The notes under the pieces: generated by a model
Told to the model about the DNA's origin: nothing
Database searches by the model: none
Seen by the model: only the letters and a program-made list of their open reading frames with translations
Program-made: the position numbers and the translations under genes
Assembly: GCA_030682505.1 (NCBI GenBank)
Contig: JAUXOH010000059.1
Location: forward strand, 1-40,253
Length of the DNA stretch: 40,253 bases
Direction: 5' to 3'
Source: Candidatus Didemnitutus sp.
GTDB taxonomy: Bacteria; Verrucomicrobiota; Verrucomicrobiia; Opitutales; Opitutaceae
In this document: one piece after another, positions 19,045-28,202 of the stretch
How the letters are laid out: each line of letters starts with the position of its first letter
Numbering within the stretch: the first letter of the stretch is position 1

Positions 19045-19317
19045 ATGTCAGCAATTAAGATCCATCTCGATGCCGCCGAATTGAATCCCGTGGTGCGCCT
19101 TGCGCAAACGCTCAAGGTAACGCCCGAGGATATCGCTTATGCCGCGCTGAATCGCATGATGCTCGAAGCGCGCACCCCTGAAGCGCAGTCTGAAATCATC
19201 CACCTCGCCCGCGCCAAGGCCAACAACCTGCCGCGCTGGGCCGACAGTGCCGGGTCGGTGCACGCCTACGAGGGCATGCGCGACTGCGAACCGGAACGGA
19301 GCAAGTATTCGGTCTAG
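19045..19317 (+). CDS. Small uncharacterised protein (90 aa), possibly ribbon-helix-helix-like
   Basis: Good SD (ggaaaggag), ATG, short strand IKIHLDA followed by NPVVRLAQTLKVTPEDIAYAALNRMMLEA. Confidence 0.7.
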   Translation: MSAIKIHLDAAELNPVVRLAQTLKVTPEDIAYAALNRMMLEARTPEAQSEIIHLARAKANNLPRWADSAGSVHAYEGMRDCEPERSKYSV

Positions 19318-20237
19318 TCGGCCAAGGCCGTCAACGCGGTCACCAACCGCGGTGCCGTGAAGCGAAAGCCTTCCGCCTCCAGGCGCGAGGGGAAGGCGTA
19401 TTGACCCTCGAGCACGAGGCTCGGTTCCGTTTGGAGAAAAACCAACGCGATGGCGCGCACCACGGGTGAGGGTGCCGGGGGACACCAGGGCCGGTTGACC
19501 ACGTCGCGGAGCGTGCGCATGAATTCCGCATTCGATACCGGCTCCGGTGCGCACGCGTTGTAGGTGCCGCGCATCGGGTCGTTTTCCACCGCGCGCAAGA
19601 AAATCTCCTCGAGGTCGTGCAAGCCGATCCAACTCATGCCTTGGTGCCCGGAGCCGGCCGCACCGCCGAGAAACCACTTCGTCAGCCGCGCCAACGGAGG
19701 AAAGGCGCCCCCGCGGCGGCCGAGCACGACTCCGATGCGCAGGACCACCGCACGCACCCCGGCGGGGCACTCGGCGGCCAAGGCCGCTTCCCAGTCGCAG
19801 CAGACGTGGGCCAGAAAACCGGAACCCGGCGGGGTGGCCTCATCACAGCGGCCCGGTCCGTTGCCATAGATGCCCACCGCACTGCCTTGCACCCACACGG
19901 CCGGGGGCTGGGCGCACGAGCGCAGGGCCGCACCGAGGGCGCGCACGGCGGCGAGCCGCGAGTCGCGGATGCGGCGGCGGTTTTCCTCATGGTGCACGCA
20001 ATTGATCGAGGCCCCCGCCAGATTGATCACCGCGTGGGCGCCCTCGCATTCCTTGGCCCACGGCGCGGCCTCGATGGGTGCGTCCACGTTCCATTGGACC
20101 TCGCGAATGCCGTCGCCGCGTCGGCGGGGCGACGAACGGGTCAGGACCACGACCTCGCAGCCCCGCTCGCGGAAGCGGCGGGCCAGGGCGGAGCCGATGA
20201 AGCCACTGCCACCGGCGAGGATGATTTTCCTGTTCAC
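19314..20237 (-). CDS. TIGR01777-type NAD-dependent epimerase/SDR family protein
   Basis: VNRKIILAGGSGFIGSALARRFRERGCEVVVLTRS; VINLAGASI; WVQGSAVGIYG; GTYNACAPEPVSNAEFMRTL. GTG start at 20237 inferred. Confidence 0.88.
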   Translation of the reverse strand: MNRKIILAGGSGFIGSALARRFRERGCEVVVLTRSSPRRRGDGIREVQWNVDAPIEAAPWAKECEGAHAVINLAGASINCVHHEENRRRIRDSRLAAVRALGAALRSCAQPPAVWVQGSAVGIYGNGPGRCDEATPPGSGFLAHVCCDWEAALAAECPAGVRAVVLRIGVVLGRRGGAFPPLARLTKWFLGGAAGSGHQGMSWIGLHDLEEIFLRAVENDPMRGTYNACAPEPVSNAEFMRTLRDVVNRPWCPPAPSPVVRAIALVFLQTEPSLVLEGQYAFPSRLEAEGFRFTAPRLVTALTALAD

Positions 20238-20333
20238 GGCACCATCCAAAGGACTTCGCCGGTCCGACGCAAACCGTAGGTCCGGCTTTACGTGCGTCGG
20301 TGATTGTGTCGGGGATAGGGGCGTTCCACCGGC

Positions 20334-21431
20334 ATGTCCGCCCCCTCCCTTAATTTCTACGACCTGACCCGCGACGAGCTGCTGGCCTTGGCGTCGCGCT
20401 GGGGCTTTCCGGGCGTGCACGCCGCGCGTTTGTGGAGCTACGTCTATTTGGAGGGCATGGAAGCTTGGACGGAGATGGCAGAACTCCCGGCGCGTTATCG
20501 CGGGAAGGCGGAAGCGGAGCTGGCGTTCCATCGGTTGGACACCGCGGATGAAAAGCACAGCAGCGACGGGTTTACGCGGAAATACCTGCTGGCCTTGGCC
20601 GATCACCGGCAGATTGAAACCGTGCTCATGCGTTACACCGGGCGGGTGACGGCCTGCATCAGCAGCCAGGTTGGCTGTGCCATGGGCTGTGTGTTTTGCG
20701 CGACCGGCCAGATGGGCTTCATGCGGCATCTGACCACGGGCGAGATCGTCGCGCAGGCCATGCACATCGATGCGGTGCTGCGCGGCACGCACGCGGACGC
20801 CGCCCTGGCCCAAGCCGACGCCTCCTCGCCCCACGCCCGCCACGAACGCCTGCGCAACCTCGTGCTCATGGGCATGGGGGAACCGCTGCACAATTACGAC
20901 TCGGTGATGAAGGCGATCGATATTTTGCGCGACCCGAGCGGGCTCTCGATTGCCGGCAAACGCATTACGCTGAGCACGGTGGGCGTTATCCCGGGCATCA
21001 TCCGCCTCGCTGATGAAAGCCGACCGTTTCATCTGGCCGTTTCCCTGCACGGCGCCACGCAAGCCGAACGCGAGATGCTCGTGCCCGTGGCGAAAAAATG
21101 GCCGCTGGACGCGTTGATGGACGCCTGCCGCTACTATATCGCGAAGCAGCAGCGGCGCATCTTCTACGAGTGGACCTTGATCGAAGGGAAGAATGACTCG
21201 GCGGAAAACGCCCATGCCGTCGGTCGGTTGCTGCAGGGCCAGTTGGCGCAGGTGAACCTGATCCCGCTCAATCCAACGGCGGGCTTCGATGGCGAGCCGA
21301 CCGGACGCGACGCGGCCAAGCGTTTTCAGCAGATTCTCGCGGATTACGGGTTGCCCAGCACCGTGCGGCAGCGGCGCGGCATCGACATCGCGGCCGGTTG
21401 CGGCCAGCTCGCCGTGGCGAAACCCCGCTGA
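20334..21431 (+). CDS. rlmN: 23S rRNA (adenine(2503)-C(2))-methyltransferase, radical SAM
   Basis: CISSQVGCAMGCVFCATGQMGFMRHLTTGEIVAQ; LVLMGMGEPLHNYDSVMKAI; RITLSTVGVIPGI; LIPLNPTAG. Confidence 0.94.
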   Translation: MSAPSLNFYDLTRDELLALASRWGFPGVHAARLWSYVYLEGMEAWTEMAELPARYRGKAEAELAFHRLDTADEKHSSDGFTRKYLLALADHRQIETVLMRYTGRVTACISSQVGCAMGCVFCATGQMGFMRHLTTGEIVAQAMHIDAVLRGTHADAALAQADASSPHARHERLRNLVLMGMGEPLHNYDSVMKAIDILRDPSGLSIAGKRITLSTVGVIPGIIRLADESRPFHLAVSLHGATQAEREMLVPVAKKWPLDALMDACRYYIAKQQRRIFYEWTLIEGKNDSAENAHAVGRLLQGQLAQVNLIPLNPTAGFDGEPTGRDAAKRFQQILADYGLPSTVRQRRGIDIAAGCGQLAVAKPR

Positions 21432-21455
21432 GGGAGCGGGACCGAGTCGGACGAA

Positions 21456-22832
21456 CTAGGCGAATCGCGCCGCCAGCCCCGACACGCCGGCCGTCTGTGC
21501 GGCCTCGGAGGCGAGCCAGGCTTGCACGTGTTGAAGCGCGACGGCGTCAGGAGTAAGCCCGCGCTGCTTGAGCCGCAGCAGGGCGGTGACCAGCGCAAGT
21601 TGCGCGCGAACATCCGTGGGATTGTCCTGCGCGGCTTGAAGAAAAAGACCGGCCGACGTTGGTTGATGCGCTGAGGGCAGGAGATCCTTTTCGCCGAAGA
21701 ACAAGGAAAGGGACCCACCGAGAGCCTGAATGTAACTGACCGGCACCGCGGGCGCCTCGTAGGGCAGACCGTTGCCAGCCGGGAGAGCCTTCCACTCCAT
21801 GTAAGTGCGGAAATGGAGATGAAACTTTGCCAGCACCGCATTGGCGTCAACCGGCGTCCAGCGGGTGGAGAAACTCTTGAGTTCGCGGAATTTCTTCACC
21901 TCCCAGATGCGCAGCGTGAGTTCGTAGTCCGCGTTGCGATTGCGCAACGCGGCCGTGACGACGTAGTCGAGCCCGCCCTGCACGGATTGATTGAGTTCGC
22001 GGAGATTGTCGGGGGTCCATTCCGAGGGGAAGAGGGCGTAGTGCTTCGGGGCGAAGACGCCGACGCCCGCCACGGGTTCATAACCCGCGCCAGAGGAAAA
22101 CGACTCGGCGAACCAGAGCGGCAGCCCGCGGGTGAAGCGGCCGAGCTCGTCTTCCGGCTGGGTCGCGCGTTCCATCACGTTGTCCTCACCGAGCAGGGCG
22201 CATTGGGCGAAGGCCACGCGGCGCAGCTTGCCGGTTTGGCGGGGAAGGAGGGTGGCAGCGAACTCTTCCAGTCCGTAGAACCAGATCGGTTTGCTGATGC
22301 TCACGAGGCTGATGGTGGTCTCTTCCGCGCCGAGGTCGGGCGCCGCGTGGGCCGAGACGCTGATCTCGGCAATGGCGCGGGAAAACCCGACGAGCCGATC
22401 CTCAAGCTCGGGGCGACCGAGGGAGAAGAGCAGATCCAGGATATGTTGCGCCTGTTCGGGTTGGCGCACGGCGAGGTAGGCTTGCAACAAATTGACTCCC
22501 GGTCCGGGGCCGTGGAGTTCGGCGTCGTAACGCGGAGCGAGCAGCTCGATGAGTTCGCGCACGTGACCGTGGGTGCCGAGGTTGGCGGAAATCGTGAGCA
22601 GCACGTCGGGACGATCGCCGGCGGAAGCGAGCACGGCGTCGTGGATCGCGGTCGCGCCCGGCAGGTCGTGGGCTTCGAGCAGGGCGCGGGCGGCGGCCAG
22701 TTGCGGCAACACGCCACCGGCAATCGCGGGCCTCGGCGCGCTCGCCGGGGGCGTTGTTTCCACCGGTGCGTTGACCGGGTCGGCCGGGCCCGGCGCGGGT
22801 TTTTTGGCAGTGAAGCGATCGAGGAATCCCAT
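21456..22832 (-). CDS. Uncharacterised protein (about 458 aa) with N-terminal TPR-like helical segment
   Basis: MGFLDRFTAKKPAPGPADPV start at 22832; helical repeats ARALLEAHDLPGATAIHDAVLASAGDRPDVLLTISANLGTHGHVRELIELLAP; no family firmly recognised. Confidence 0.75.
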   Translation of the reverse strand: MGFLDRFTAKKPAPGPADPVNAPVETTPPASAPRPAIAGGVLPQLAAARALLEAHDLPGATAIHDAVLASAGDRPDVLLTISANLGTHGHVRELIELLAPRYDAELHGPGPGVNLLQAYLAVRQPEQAQHILDLLFSLGRPELEDRLVGFSRAIAEISVSAHAAPDLGAEETTISLVSISKPIWFYGLEEFAATLLPRQTGKLRRVAFAQCALLGEDNVMERATQPEDELGRFTRGLPLWFAESFSSGAGYEPVAGVGVFAPKHYALFPSEWTPDNLRELNQSVQGGLDYVVTAALRNRNADYELTLRIWEVKKFRELKSFSTRWTPVDANAVLAKFHLHFRTYMEWKALPAGNGLPYEAPAVPVSYIQALGGSLSLFFGEKDLLPSAHQPTSAGLFLQAAQDNPTDVRAQLALVTALLRLKQRGLTPDAVALQHVQAWLASEAAQTAGVSGLAARFA

Positions 22833-22876
22833 TTCGGCTTTGAGCAAAACGCGGACCCCGCCGCTGGCGAACAGAA

Positions 22877-23857
22877 TCAACGCCCCGGCGCCGGCAGATC
22901 CTCCACCCCGACCCCGGCGCGCACCGTCAGGATGGCCAGCACCTTGGGCACATACATCCGGGTTTCGGACGGCAGGGCGGGCGAGATGTCCGCAAAGGTC
23001 TTCGCCTGGCGTGCGCTGAGCGTGCGTTGCACCCGCCCGGGTCCGGCGTTGTAGGCCGCGATCGCGAGCGGCCAGTCGCCGAAGCGCGCGTGGAGGAACT
23101 TCAGATAGCGGGCGGCGGCTCCGGCGTTTTTCTCGGGGTTGCCGCGTTCGTCGGGGAGAAAAGTGCTCAGGCCGAGTTCGCGGGCGGTGGCGGGCATGAG
23201 CTGGAACAACCCCTTGGCGCCGACGGGACTGACGGCGTCGGGATTGAAGGATGATTCCGCCTCGGCCATCCACACGAGCGCGGGTGAGAGACCTTCGGCC
23301 GAAAAAACCGGGCGCAGGCGGGGGAGCAAAGCGGCGGCGCGCGGCGGAACAACTCGGGCTTCCATGCGATCCAGCCAGAGGTCGTAGTGGGGAATGATGG
23401 GCGCGGACTTGGGTTGTTTGGGCAGGGTCGGCGCGGGTGTCTTCGGCGCGGGCGATGGAGTGGGCGACGGGGTCGGCTGACGGATCGCGACCGCGGCGGC
23501 ATCCACGTAGTCGAGGCGTTCGGTCAGCCAGTCGGTGTAGATTTCGTAACCGGGCAGGACTTGCAGCGCCGCCAAGGCCGCGCGCGCCTCGGGAGCGTAG
23601 GCGGCGAGGGCTTCCAAATCGCTTTCCTCCAAGGCGTGCTGGAGCCGCTCCGCAAACCGGTTGAATTCCTCGCGGCTCGGAAAGCGGTAGTCGCGCTGGA
23701 TCTCGTCCGGCGCATATTCCTCGAACAGCGCTTTGCCCTGTTCAAAGAGCGCATCAAGATCGAGCGCCGGCTCGGGCTCGGCGGGTTTGGCGGGTTGAGC
23801 CCAAGCCGCGCCGCCCAGTGCGGCGAAAACCATCAACAGCGAAAGGATGCGGGTCAT
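22877..23857 (-). CDS. Lytic transglycosylase (SLT domain), secreted
   Basis: Signal peptide MTRILSLLMVFAALGGAAWAQ; ESSFNPDAVSPVGAKGLFQLMPATARELG; NPEKNAGAAARYLKFLHARFGDWPLAIAAYNAGPGRV. Confidence 0.92.
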   Translation of the reverse strand: MTRILSLLMVFAALGGAAWAQPAKPAEPEPALDLDALFEQGKALFEEYAPDEIQRDYRFPSREEFNRFAERLQHALEESDLEALAAYAPEARAALAALQVLPGYEIYTDWLTERLDYVDAAAVAIRQPTPSPTPSPAPKTPAPTLPKQPKSAPIIPHYDLWLDRMEARVVPPRAAALLPRLRPVFSAEGLSPALVWMAEAESSFNPDAVSPVGAKGLFQLMPATARELGLSTFLPDERGNPEKNAGAAARYLKFLHARFGDWPLAIAAYNAGPGRVQRTLSARQAKTFADISPALPSETRMYVPKVLAILTVRAGVGVEDLPAPGR

Positions 23858-23870
23858 GAACCCTATTGAC

Positions 23871-24140
23871 CGCGAGCCGTGGAGGATGCTCCCTCGCGCC
23901 GATAAGTGATTGCGGCAAAGACTCCGGCCCAGACGATGCCGGCGAGATGGGCGAGCGGCACGAGGCGAATGGACGCATCGGAAAATCGGGCGAACCACGG
24001 CGCGCCGCTCGCGCCAGAGGAAAGGAACGCCAATCAGAAAAGACCCGCTGATGGCGAGTCCCGAAGGCGCGCCCGCCAGCAACAGCAAACCCGCGACCAC
24101 GGTTACTCCCAAGATCACCGCGCCAAACGATGAAGATTCA
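23871..24140 (-). pseudogene. Frameshifted small multi-TM membrane protein
   Basis: Frame A: VILGVTVVAGLLLLAGAPSGLAISGSFLIGVPFLWRERRA; continues after about 24000 in a second frame: PWFARFSDASIRLVPLAHLAGIVWAGVFAAITYRREGASSTARGQ*. Junction sits in cggcgcgccg. Confidence 0.5.
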
Positions 24141-24252
24141 TGGCGGCAGCATCCCCGGCGCCGGGCGCGATTCAATGCTGTTTTCCGGGCGATCCGCCCA
24201 ATCCCGCGTTGACCGCAGGGGCATGGCGGCTAGTTAGACCCCTCCAACGAGA

Positions 24253-25614
24253 ATGAACCGGGTATTCATCAAGACCTACGGGTGCCAAATGAACGAGCGC
24301 GACAGCGAGGCCGTGGCGGCCATGCTCCGCGCCCGGGGCTACCGCATGGTGCAGGACGAGAGCGCCTGCGATGTCATGCTGCTCAACACCTGCAGCGTGC
24401 GCGACATGGCCGAGCAAAAAGCCATCGGCAAGGCCGTCCACGTGATCCAGAAAAAGAAACGCAACCCGCGCTTCGTCTTGGGCATTTTGGGTTGCATGGC
24501 GCAAAACCGCGGCGCCGAGCTGCTCGACGCCCTGCCCGACGTGGACCTGATCGTCGGCACGCAGAAGTTTCACCAGGTTCCCGACTATCTCGACAACCTG
24601 CGGGCGGCGCAGGAGGCCGGCGCGCCGATCGCCAGCACGATCATCGACATCGCCGAGGAGGCGGATTCGCAGAATACCATTCGCGAACACGTGCTGGAGG
24701 ACCGGCAGGTCACCGCGTTCGTTTCCATCCAGCAGGGCTGCAACATGGATTGCGCCTTCTGCATCGTGCCGAAGACGCGCGGTGACGAGCGCTCGCGGCC
24801 GATGGACGAGATCGTGCGCGAGTGCGAGGAACTTGCCGCGCGGGGCGTGCGCGAAATCACGTTGCTCGGCCAGATCGTCACCAGCTACGGCCGCCGCGAC
24901 TACACGCACACCGGCGGCGTCACGCCCTTCGTGCAACTGCTCGAGCGCGTCAACGCCATCCCCGGCCTCCAGCGCATCCGCTTCACCTCGCCGCACCCCC
25001 GCGGGTTCAAGGAAGACCTGATCGCGGCCTACGGGCGGTTGGAAAAACTCTGCGAATACGTGCACCTGCCGTTGCAATCGGGCAGCGACCGGATCCTGCG
25101 CGCAATGAACCGGCCCTACACCCGCGAGCGCTACCGGCAGATTGTGGACGATCTGCGCCGGGTGCGGCCCGACATGTATTTTTCGACGGACATCATTGTC
25201 GGCTTTCCTGGCGAGACGGAGGAGGAGTTCCAGCAGACCCGCGAACTCTTCGAGGCCTGCAACTACGACATGGCCTACGTCTTCAAATATTCCATCCGCT
25301 CCGGCACCCCGGCGGCCGGGATGGCCGATCAGACGCCGGACGAAGTGAAGGAGGAGCGCAACCAGGTCCTCCTGCGCATCCTCGAGGCAAATTCCAACCG
25401 CCGGAACGCCACCTTGCTCGGCACCACGCAGGAAGTGTTGGTGGAGGGCCCCGACAGGAAGGGCCTCGGCTACATGGGTCGCACGCGCGGCAACCGCATC
25501 GTGCACTTCGCCGCCACCGAGCGACTCATCGGCGAACTCGTGCCCGTCCGGATCGACCGCGTTTCCACCGCCGTGCTCTACGGTGAACTGGCGTTGACGG
25601 GGGTGAATTCGTGA
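24253..25614 (+). CDS. miaB: tRNA (N6-isopentenyl adenosine(37)-C2)-methylthiotransferase
   Basis: FIKTYGCQMNERDSEAVAAML; LNTCSVRDMAEQKA; QQGCNMDCAFCIVPKTRGDERSRP; C-terminal TRAM-like domain. Confidence 0.95.
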   Translation: MNRVFIKTYGCQMNERDSEAVAAMLRARGYRMVQDESACDVMLLNTCSVRDMAEQKAIGKAVHVIQKKKRNPRFVLGILGCMAQNRGAELLDALPDVDLIVGTQKFHQVPDYLDNLRAAQEAGAPIASTIIDIAEEADSQNTIREHVLEDRQVTAFVSIQQGCNMDCAFCIVPKTRGDERSRPMDEIVRECEELAARGVREITLLGQIVTSYGRRDYTHTGGVTPFVQLLERVNAIPGLQRIRFTSPHPRGFKEDLIAAYGRLEKLCEYVHLPLQSGSDRILRAMNRPYTRERYRQIVDDLRRVRPDMYFSTDIIVGFPGETEEEFQQTRELFEACNYDMAYVFKYSIRSGTPAAGMADQTPDEVKEERNQVLLRILEANSNRRNATLLGTTQEVLVEGPDRKGLGYMGRTRGNRIVHFAATERLIGELVPVRIDRVSTAVLYGELALTGVNS

Positions 25615-25693
25615 AGCAACCCGGTCGCCGAGAACCGGAGGTTGTCTTTGGTCGCGGTTTATTCCTCTGTTCCTTCGGGCTGTCCTTGAACCT

Positions 25694-26239
25694 ATGAATC
25701 TTTTTTCCGCCACCCTGCTCTCCGGGTTGATGCTCGCCGTCCTCGGCGTGCTCCTGACGTTGAACAGCGCCCGCGTGCGCACCACCGCCAAGGCGCTGCC
25801 CCGTTCCCAGCGCGGCGCCTGGCTGTTCTTCGGCCTCGGCGCGCTCTGGTTTCTCTGGCGGCTGTCCAAACTCGGCGAGGCGGACCTGATTTTCTTTCAG
25901 GGTCCGATGCCCGTCATGCTCGGCTTTGGGACGCTGGCCGCGCTGGCCTTCATCTATGCACCGGACTTTCTCGCGGTCCGCGGGCTGTCGATTTTGACCC
26001 TGTTGATCGCCGAACCGATGCTGCATGCCGCCTACATGGAGTGGCAGCATCCGCAGCGCCTGCTGATGGTTTCGGCGGTTTATGTGGCCATCACGTTCGC
26101 GCTTTACCTCGCGGCCGCCCCCTACCGGCTGCGCGATTTCTTTGAGTGGTTGTTTCGCCAACCCGGCCGTCCCCGGGTGCTGGGGGCGATCCTGCTCGCC
26201 TACGGGCTCGCCACCACGGCGGCGGCGTTTACTTACTGA
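25694..26239 (+). CDS. Uncharacterised integral membrane protein (181 aa)
   Basis: Multiple hydrophobic segments; upstream of and 3 bp from gmk, same strand. Confidence 0.75.
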   Translation: MNLFSATLLSGLMLAVLGVLLTLNSARVRTTAKALPRSQRGAWLFFGLGALWFLWRLSKLGEADLIFFQGPMPVMLGFGTLAALAFIYAPDFLAVRGLSILTLLIAEPMLHAAYMEWQHPQRLLMVSAVYVAITFALYLAAAPYRLRDFFEWLFRQPGRPRVLGAILLAYGLATTAAAFTY

Positions 26240-26242
26240 GCC

Positions 26243-26860
26243 ATGGCCGACTGTCCGACCGTGTTGCTCATCCTCGCCGGACCGGCGGGCGTGGGCAAAA
26301 GCACCCTGTGCGAACGCCTCGTGCGCGAGGTGCCGGGCTTCGAGCGCGTCATTACCGCCACCACGCGGCCGGCGCGACCCAACGAAGTGGACGGGCGCGA
26401 TTATCACTTCCTGAGCGACGAGCAGTTCGACGCGAAGCGGGAGGCCGGCGAATTCCTCGAGTGGGCTTGGGTGCACAAGCGCTACCGCTACGGCACGCTC
26501 AAGTCCGCCGTGCTCGGCCGCCTGCCCCACACGGGTCTGGTCATGAACATCGACGTGCAGGGCGTGCGCAGCATCCGCAGCGCGGTGGAAAAAATGCCCG
26601 ACCTGACGGGACGTCTGATCACCATGTTCGTGGCGCCCGACTCGATCGACGTCCTGCGCGAACGCCTCGAGGGCCGCGGTCCGGTCACGGCCGAGGAGTT
26701 GGGTCGCCGCCTGCAAAGCGCCGAGTTCGAAATGGCGGAGCGCAGCAGCTATGATTACGTGATCCATAGCAGCACGAAGGAGCAGGATTTCCGCGCCTTG
26801 CTGGCCTTTTGGGAACAGGCGAAGGCGAAGCTGGCAGCCACGCCGGCCGGGCGGACGTAG
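26243..26860 (+). CDS. gmk: Guanylate kinase
   Basis: LLILAGPAGVGKSTLCERLV P-loop; TTRPARPNEVDGRDYHFLSDEQFD; NIDVQGVRSIR; RLEGRGPVTAEELGRRLQSAEFEMAE. Confidence 0.94.
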   Translation: MADCPTVLLILAGPAGVGKSTLCERLVREVPGFERVITATTRPARPNEVDGRDYHFLSDEQFDAKREAGEFLEWAWVHKRYRYGTLKSAVLGRLPHTGLVMNIDVQGVRSIRSAVEKMPDLTGRLITMFVAPDSIDVLRERLEGRGPVTAEELGRRLQSAEFEMAERSSYDYVIHSSTKEQDFRALLAFWEQAKAKLAATPAGRT

Positions 26861-26887
26861 AACCGGCCGGACCCACACGATCACCCC

Positions 26888-27937
26888 ATGCCAACCTCAT
26901 CCCCCCAGCCCCCGCCGGTTCCCCTCGAAGTGTGGCGGGATTTGCTCGCGGCGGCGAAAGAGTTCCGCACGGCGCGCCCGTGGGAATTTCTCGGAGACCG
27001 GGATGTGTTCGCGCTGATGGACGGGCAGCGGCAGCCGTGGTTCCCCTCGGTGCTGGGGGCGGGCGGGGAGGTTTTTGGCGTGGTGCTGTATCGCGGCCTG
27101 GCCGGCCTGAGTTTTTTGTTCGAGGCCTCCGTGATATTGAAAGCCGACCCGGACAGCGCGATGTTCCTGCAGGATGCGCTGATGCTTGACTGGGGGGCGA
27201 AGAAGGATTTGCGCCCGCCGGATCTCGCCGTGCTGGCGGCCCTCGGGCACGTCCCCCGGGCGCGCGAACGCCAGGCCTGGCCGTGTTTCCGCAGCCACCG
27301 CCCCGGCTGGTTTCCGTGGTTTCTGGAGGAGGGCGAGGCGCGTGAACTCACGGCCGGCCTGCGCGCCACCCTGGCCTGCGTCGAACTCGCGCGCGGGCAG
27401 CCCGGTTTTTTTTCGTCCCGCGCCAAAGCCGCTGACTTGCTGCCCACCGTGACGATGCGCGAGGCTCTCGCCGGGTCGCTGCGGCCGGCTCAGGTCGAGT
27501 GGCGGCACTGGCAACTGCCGCCACCAGCCTTGCCGGCTGTCGTGATGCCCACTCCCGGGATCGAGGCGCTCGCCGCCTTGCCGCAAGCCGCCGGGGGCAT
27601 CATGGAATTCGACGTTTTTCACTCGTTCCCTCCGGTGGCCGACGGTGCGCGCCCCTACTTTCCCCGTCTGGCGCTGATCGCCGACGGCCGCTCTGGTTTT
27701 ATCCACGGGATGGAAATGGCCGCGCCCGGACGAACATGGCAGGAGTTGACCTCCGCGATCTGGACGCAGGCGGTGCGGCAGGCCGGCGCGCGTCCGGAGT
27801 TCATCCGCGTGCGCCGGCCGGAGTGGATGGCGGAGCTGCGCCCGCTGGCGGAAGCACTCGGAGCCCGCCTGCTGTTTGAGGACAGTTTGCCGGCCATCGA
27901 CGAGGCGCGCCAGGCACTCGATCGTTTCAACCGCTGA
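26888..27937 (+). CDS. Uncharacterised protein, probably DUF7309/DUF6930-type
   Basis: VWRDLLAAAKEFRTARPWEFLGDRDVFALMDGQRQPWFPSVLGAGGEVFGVVLYRGLAGLSFLFE N-terminus; C-terminal FIRVRRPEWMAELRPLAEALGARLLFEDSLPAIDEARQAL; family naming from memory. Confidence 0.7.
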   Translation: MPTSSPQPPPVPLEVWRDLLAAAKEFRTARPWEFLGDRDVFALMDGQRQPWFPSVLGAGGEVFGVVLYRGLAGLSFLFEASVILKADPDSAMFLQDALMLDWGAKKDLRPPDLAVLAALGHVPRARERQAWPCFRSHRPGWFPWFLEEGEARELTAGLRATLACVELARGQPGFFSSRAKAADLLPTVTMREALAGSLRPAQVEWRHWQLPPPALPAVVMPTPGIEALAALPQAAGGIMEFDVFHSFPPVADGARPYFPRLALIADGRSGFIHGMEMAAPGRTWQELTSAIWTQAVRQAGARPEFIRVRRPEWMAELRPLAEALGARLLFEDSLPAIDEARQALDRFNR

Positions 27938-27985
27938 ACCCGCCCCCGGGGCACGGAGTGGCGCGCGCACCCTCGCTGCGCGGGT

Positions 27986-28091
27986 CCGCTCCGATGACGG
28001 TGTAGCCCGGCCAAGCGGCGGGGAAACAAACGACGAAAGGAGGCCCCTCGCTCCGAGGGCGGCCCGGAGGACGTGGCGAGCTGGAGCGGAC
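27986..28091. repeat. Imperfect palindromic intergenic element (arms gtccgctcc / ggagcggac)
   Basis: gtccgctcc at 27986-27994 and its reverse complement ggagcggac at 28083-28091, with internal hairpin ccctcg-ctc-cgaggg and cccggcc/ggcccgg segments. Confidence 0.4.
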
Positions 28092-28202
28092 GTTGCGTCC
28101 AGCGGCGCAAAAGGGAACTCCGGTCGGCCCGGCGGTCATGCTGGACCTCAAGTCCTACTCGGATCGGCTGGAGGCGTTGCTCGGTCCGTCAGCCGCAGGG
28201 AC

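Noticed and set aside
25615-25693. Possible dispersed-repeat remnant (cggtttattcctctgttccttcgggctgtcc) before the membrane protein gene
   Set aside because: Resembles junk repeats I recall from related genomes but has no internal repeat structure here; cannot be supported from this window alone.
24172-25869. 565-aa minus-strand ORF
   Set aside because: Antisense to miaB, whose assignment is secure.
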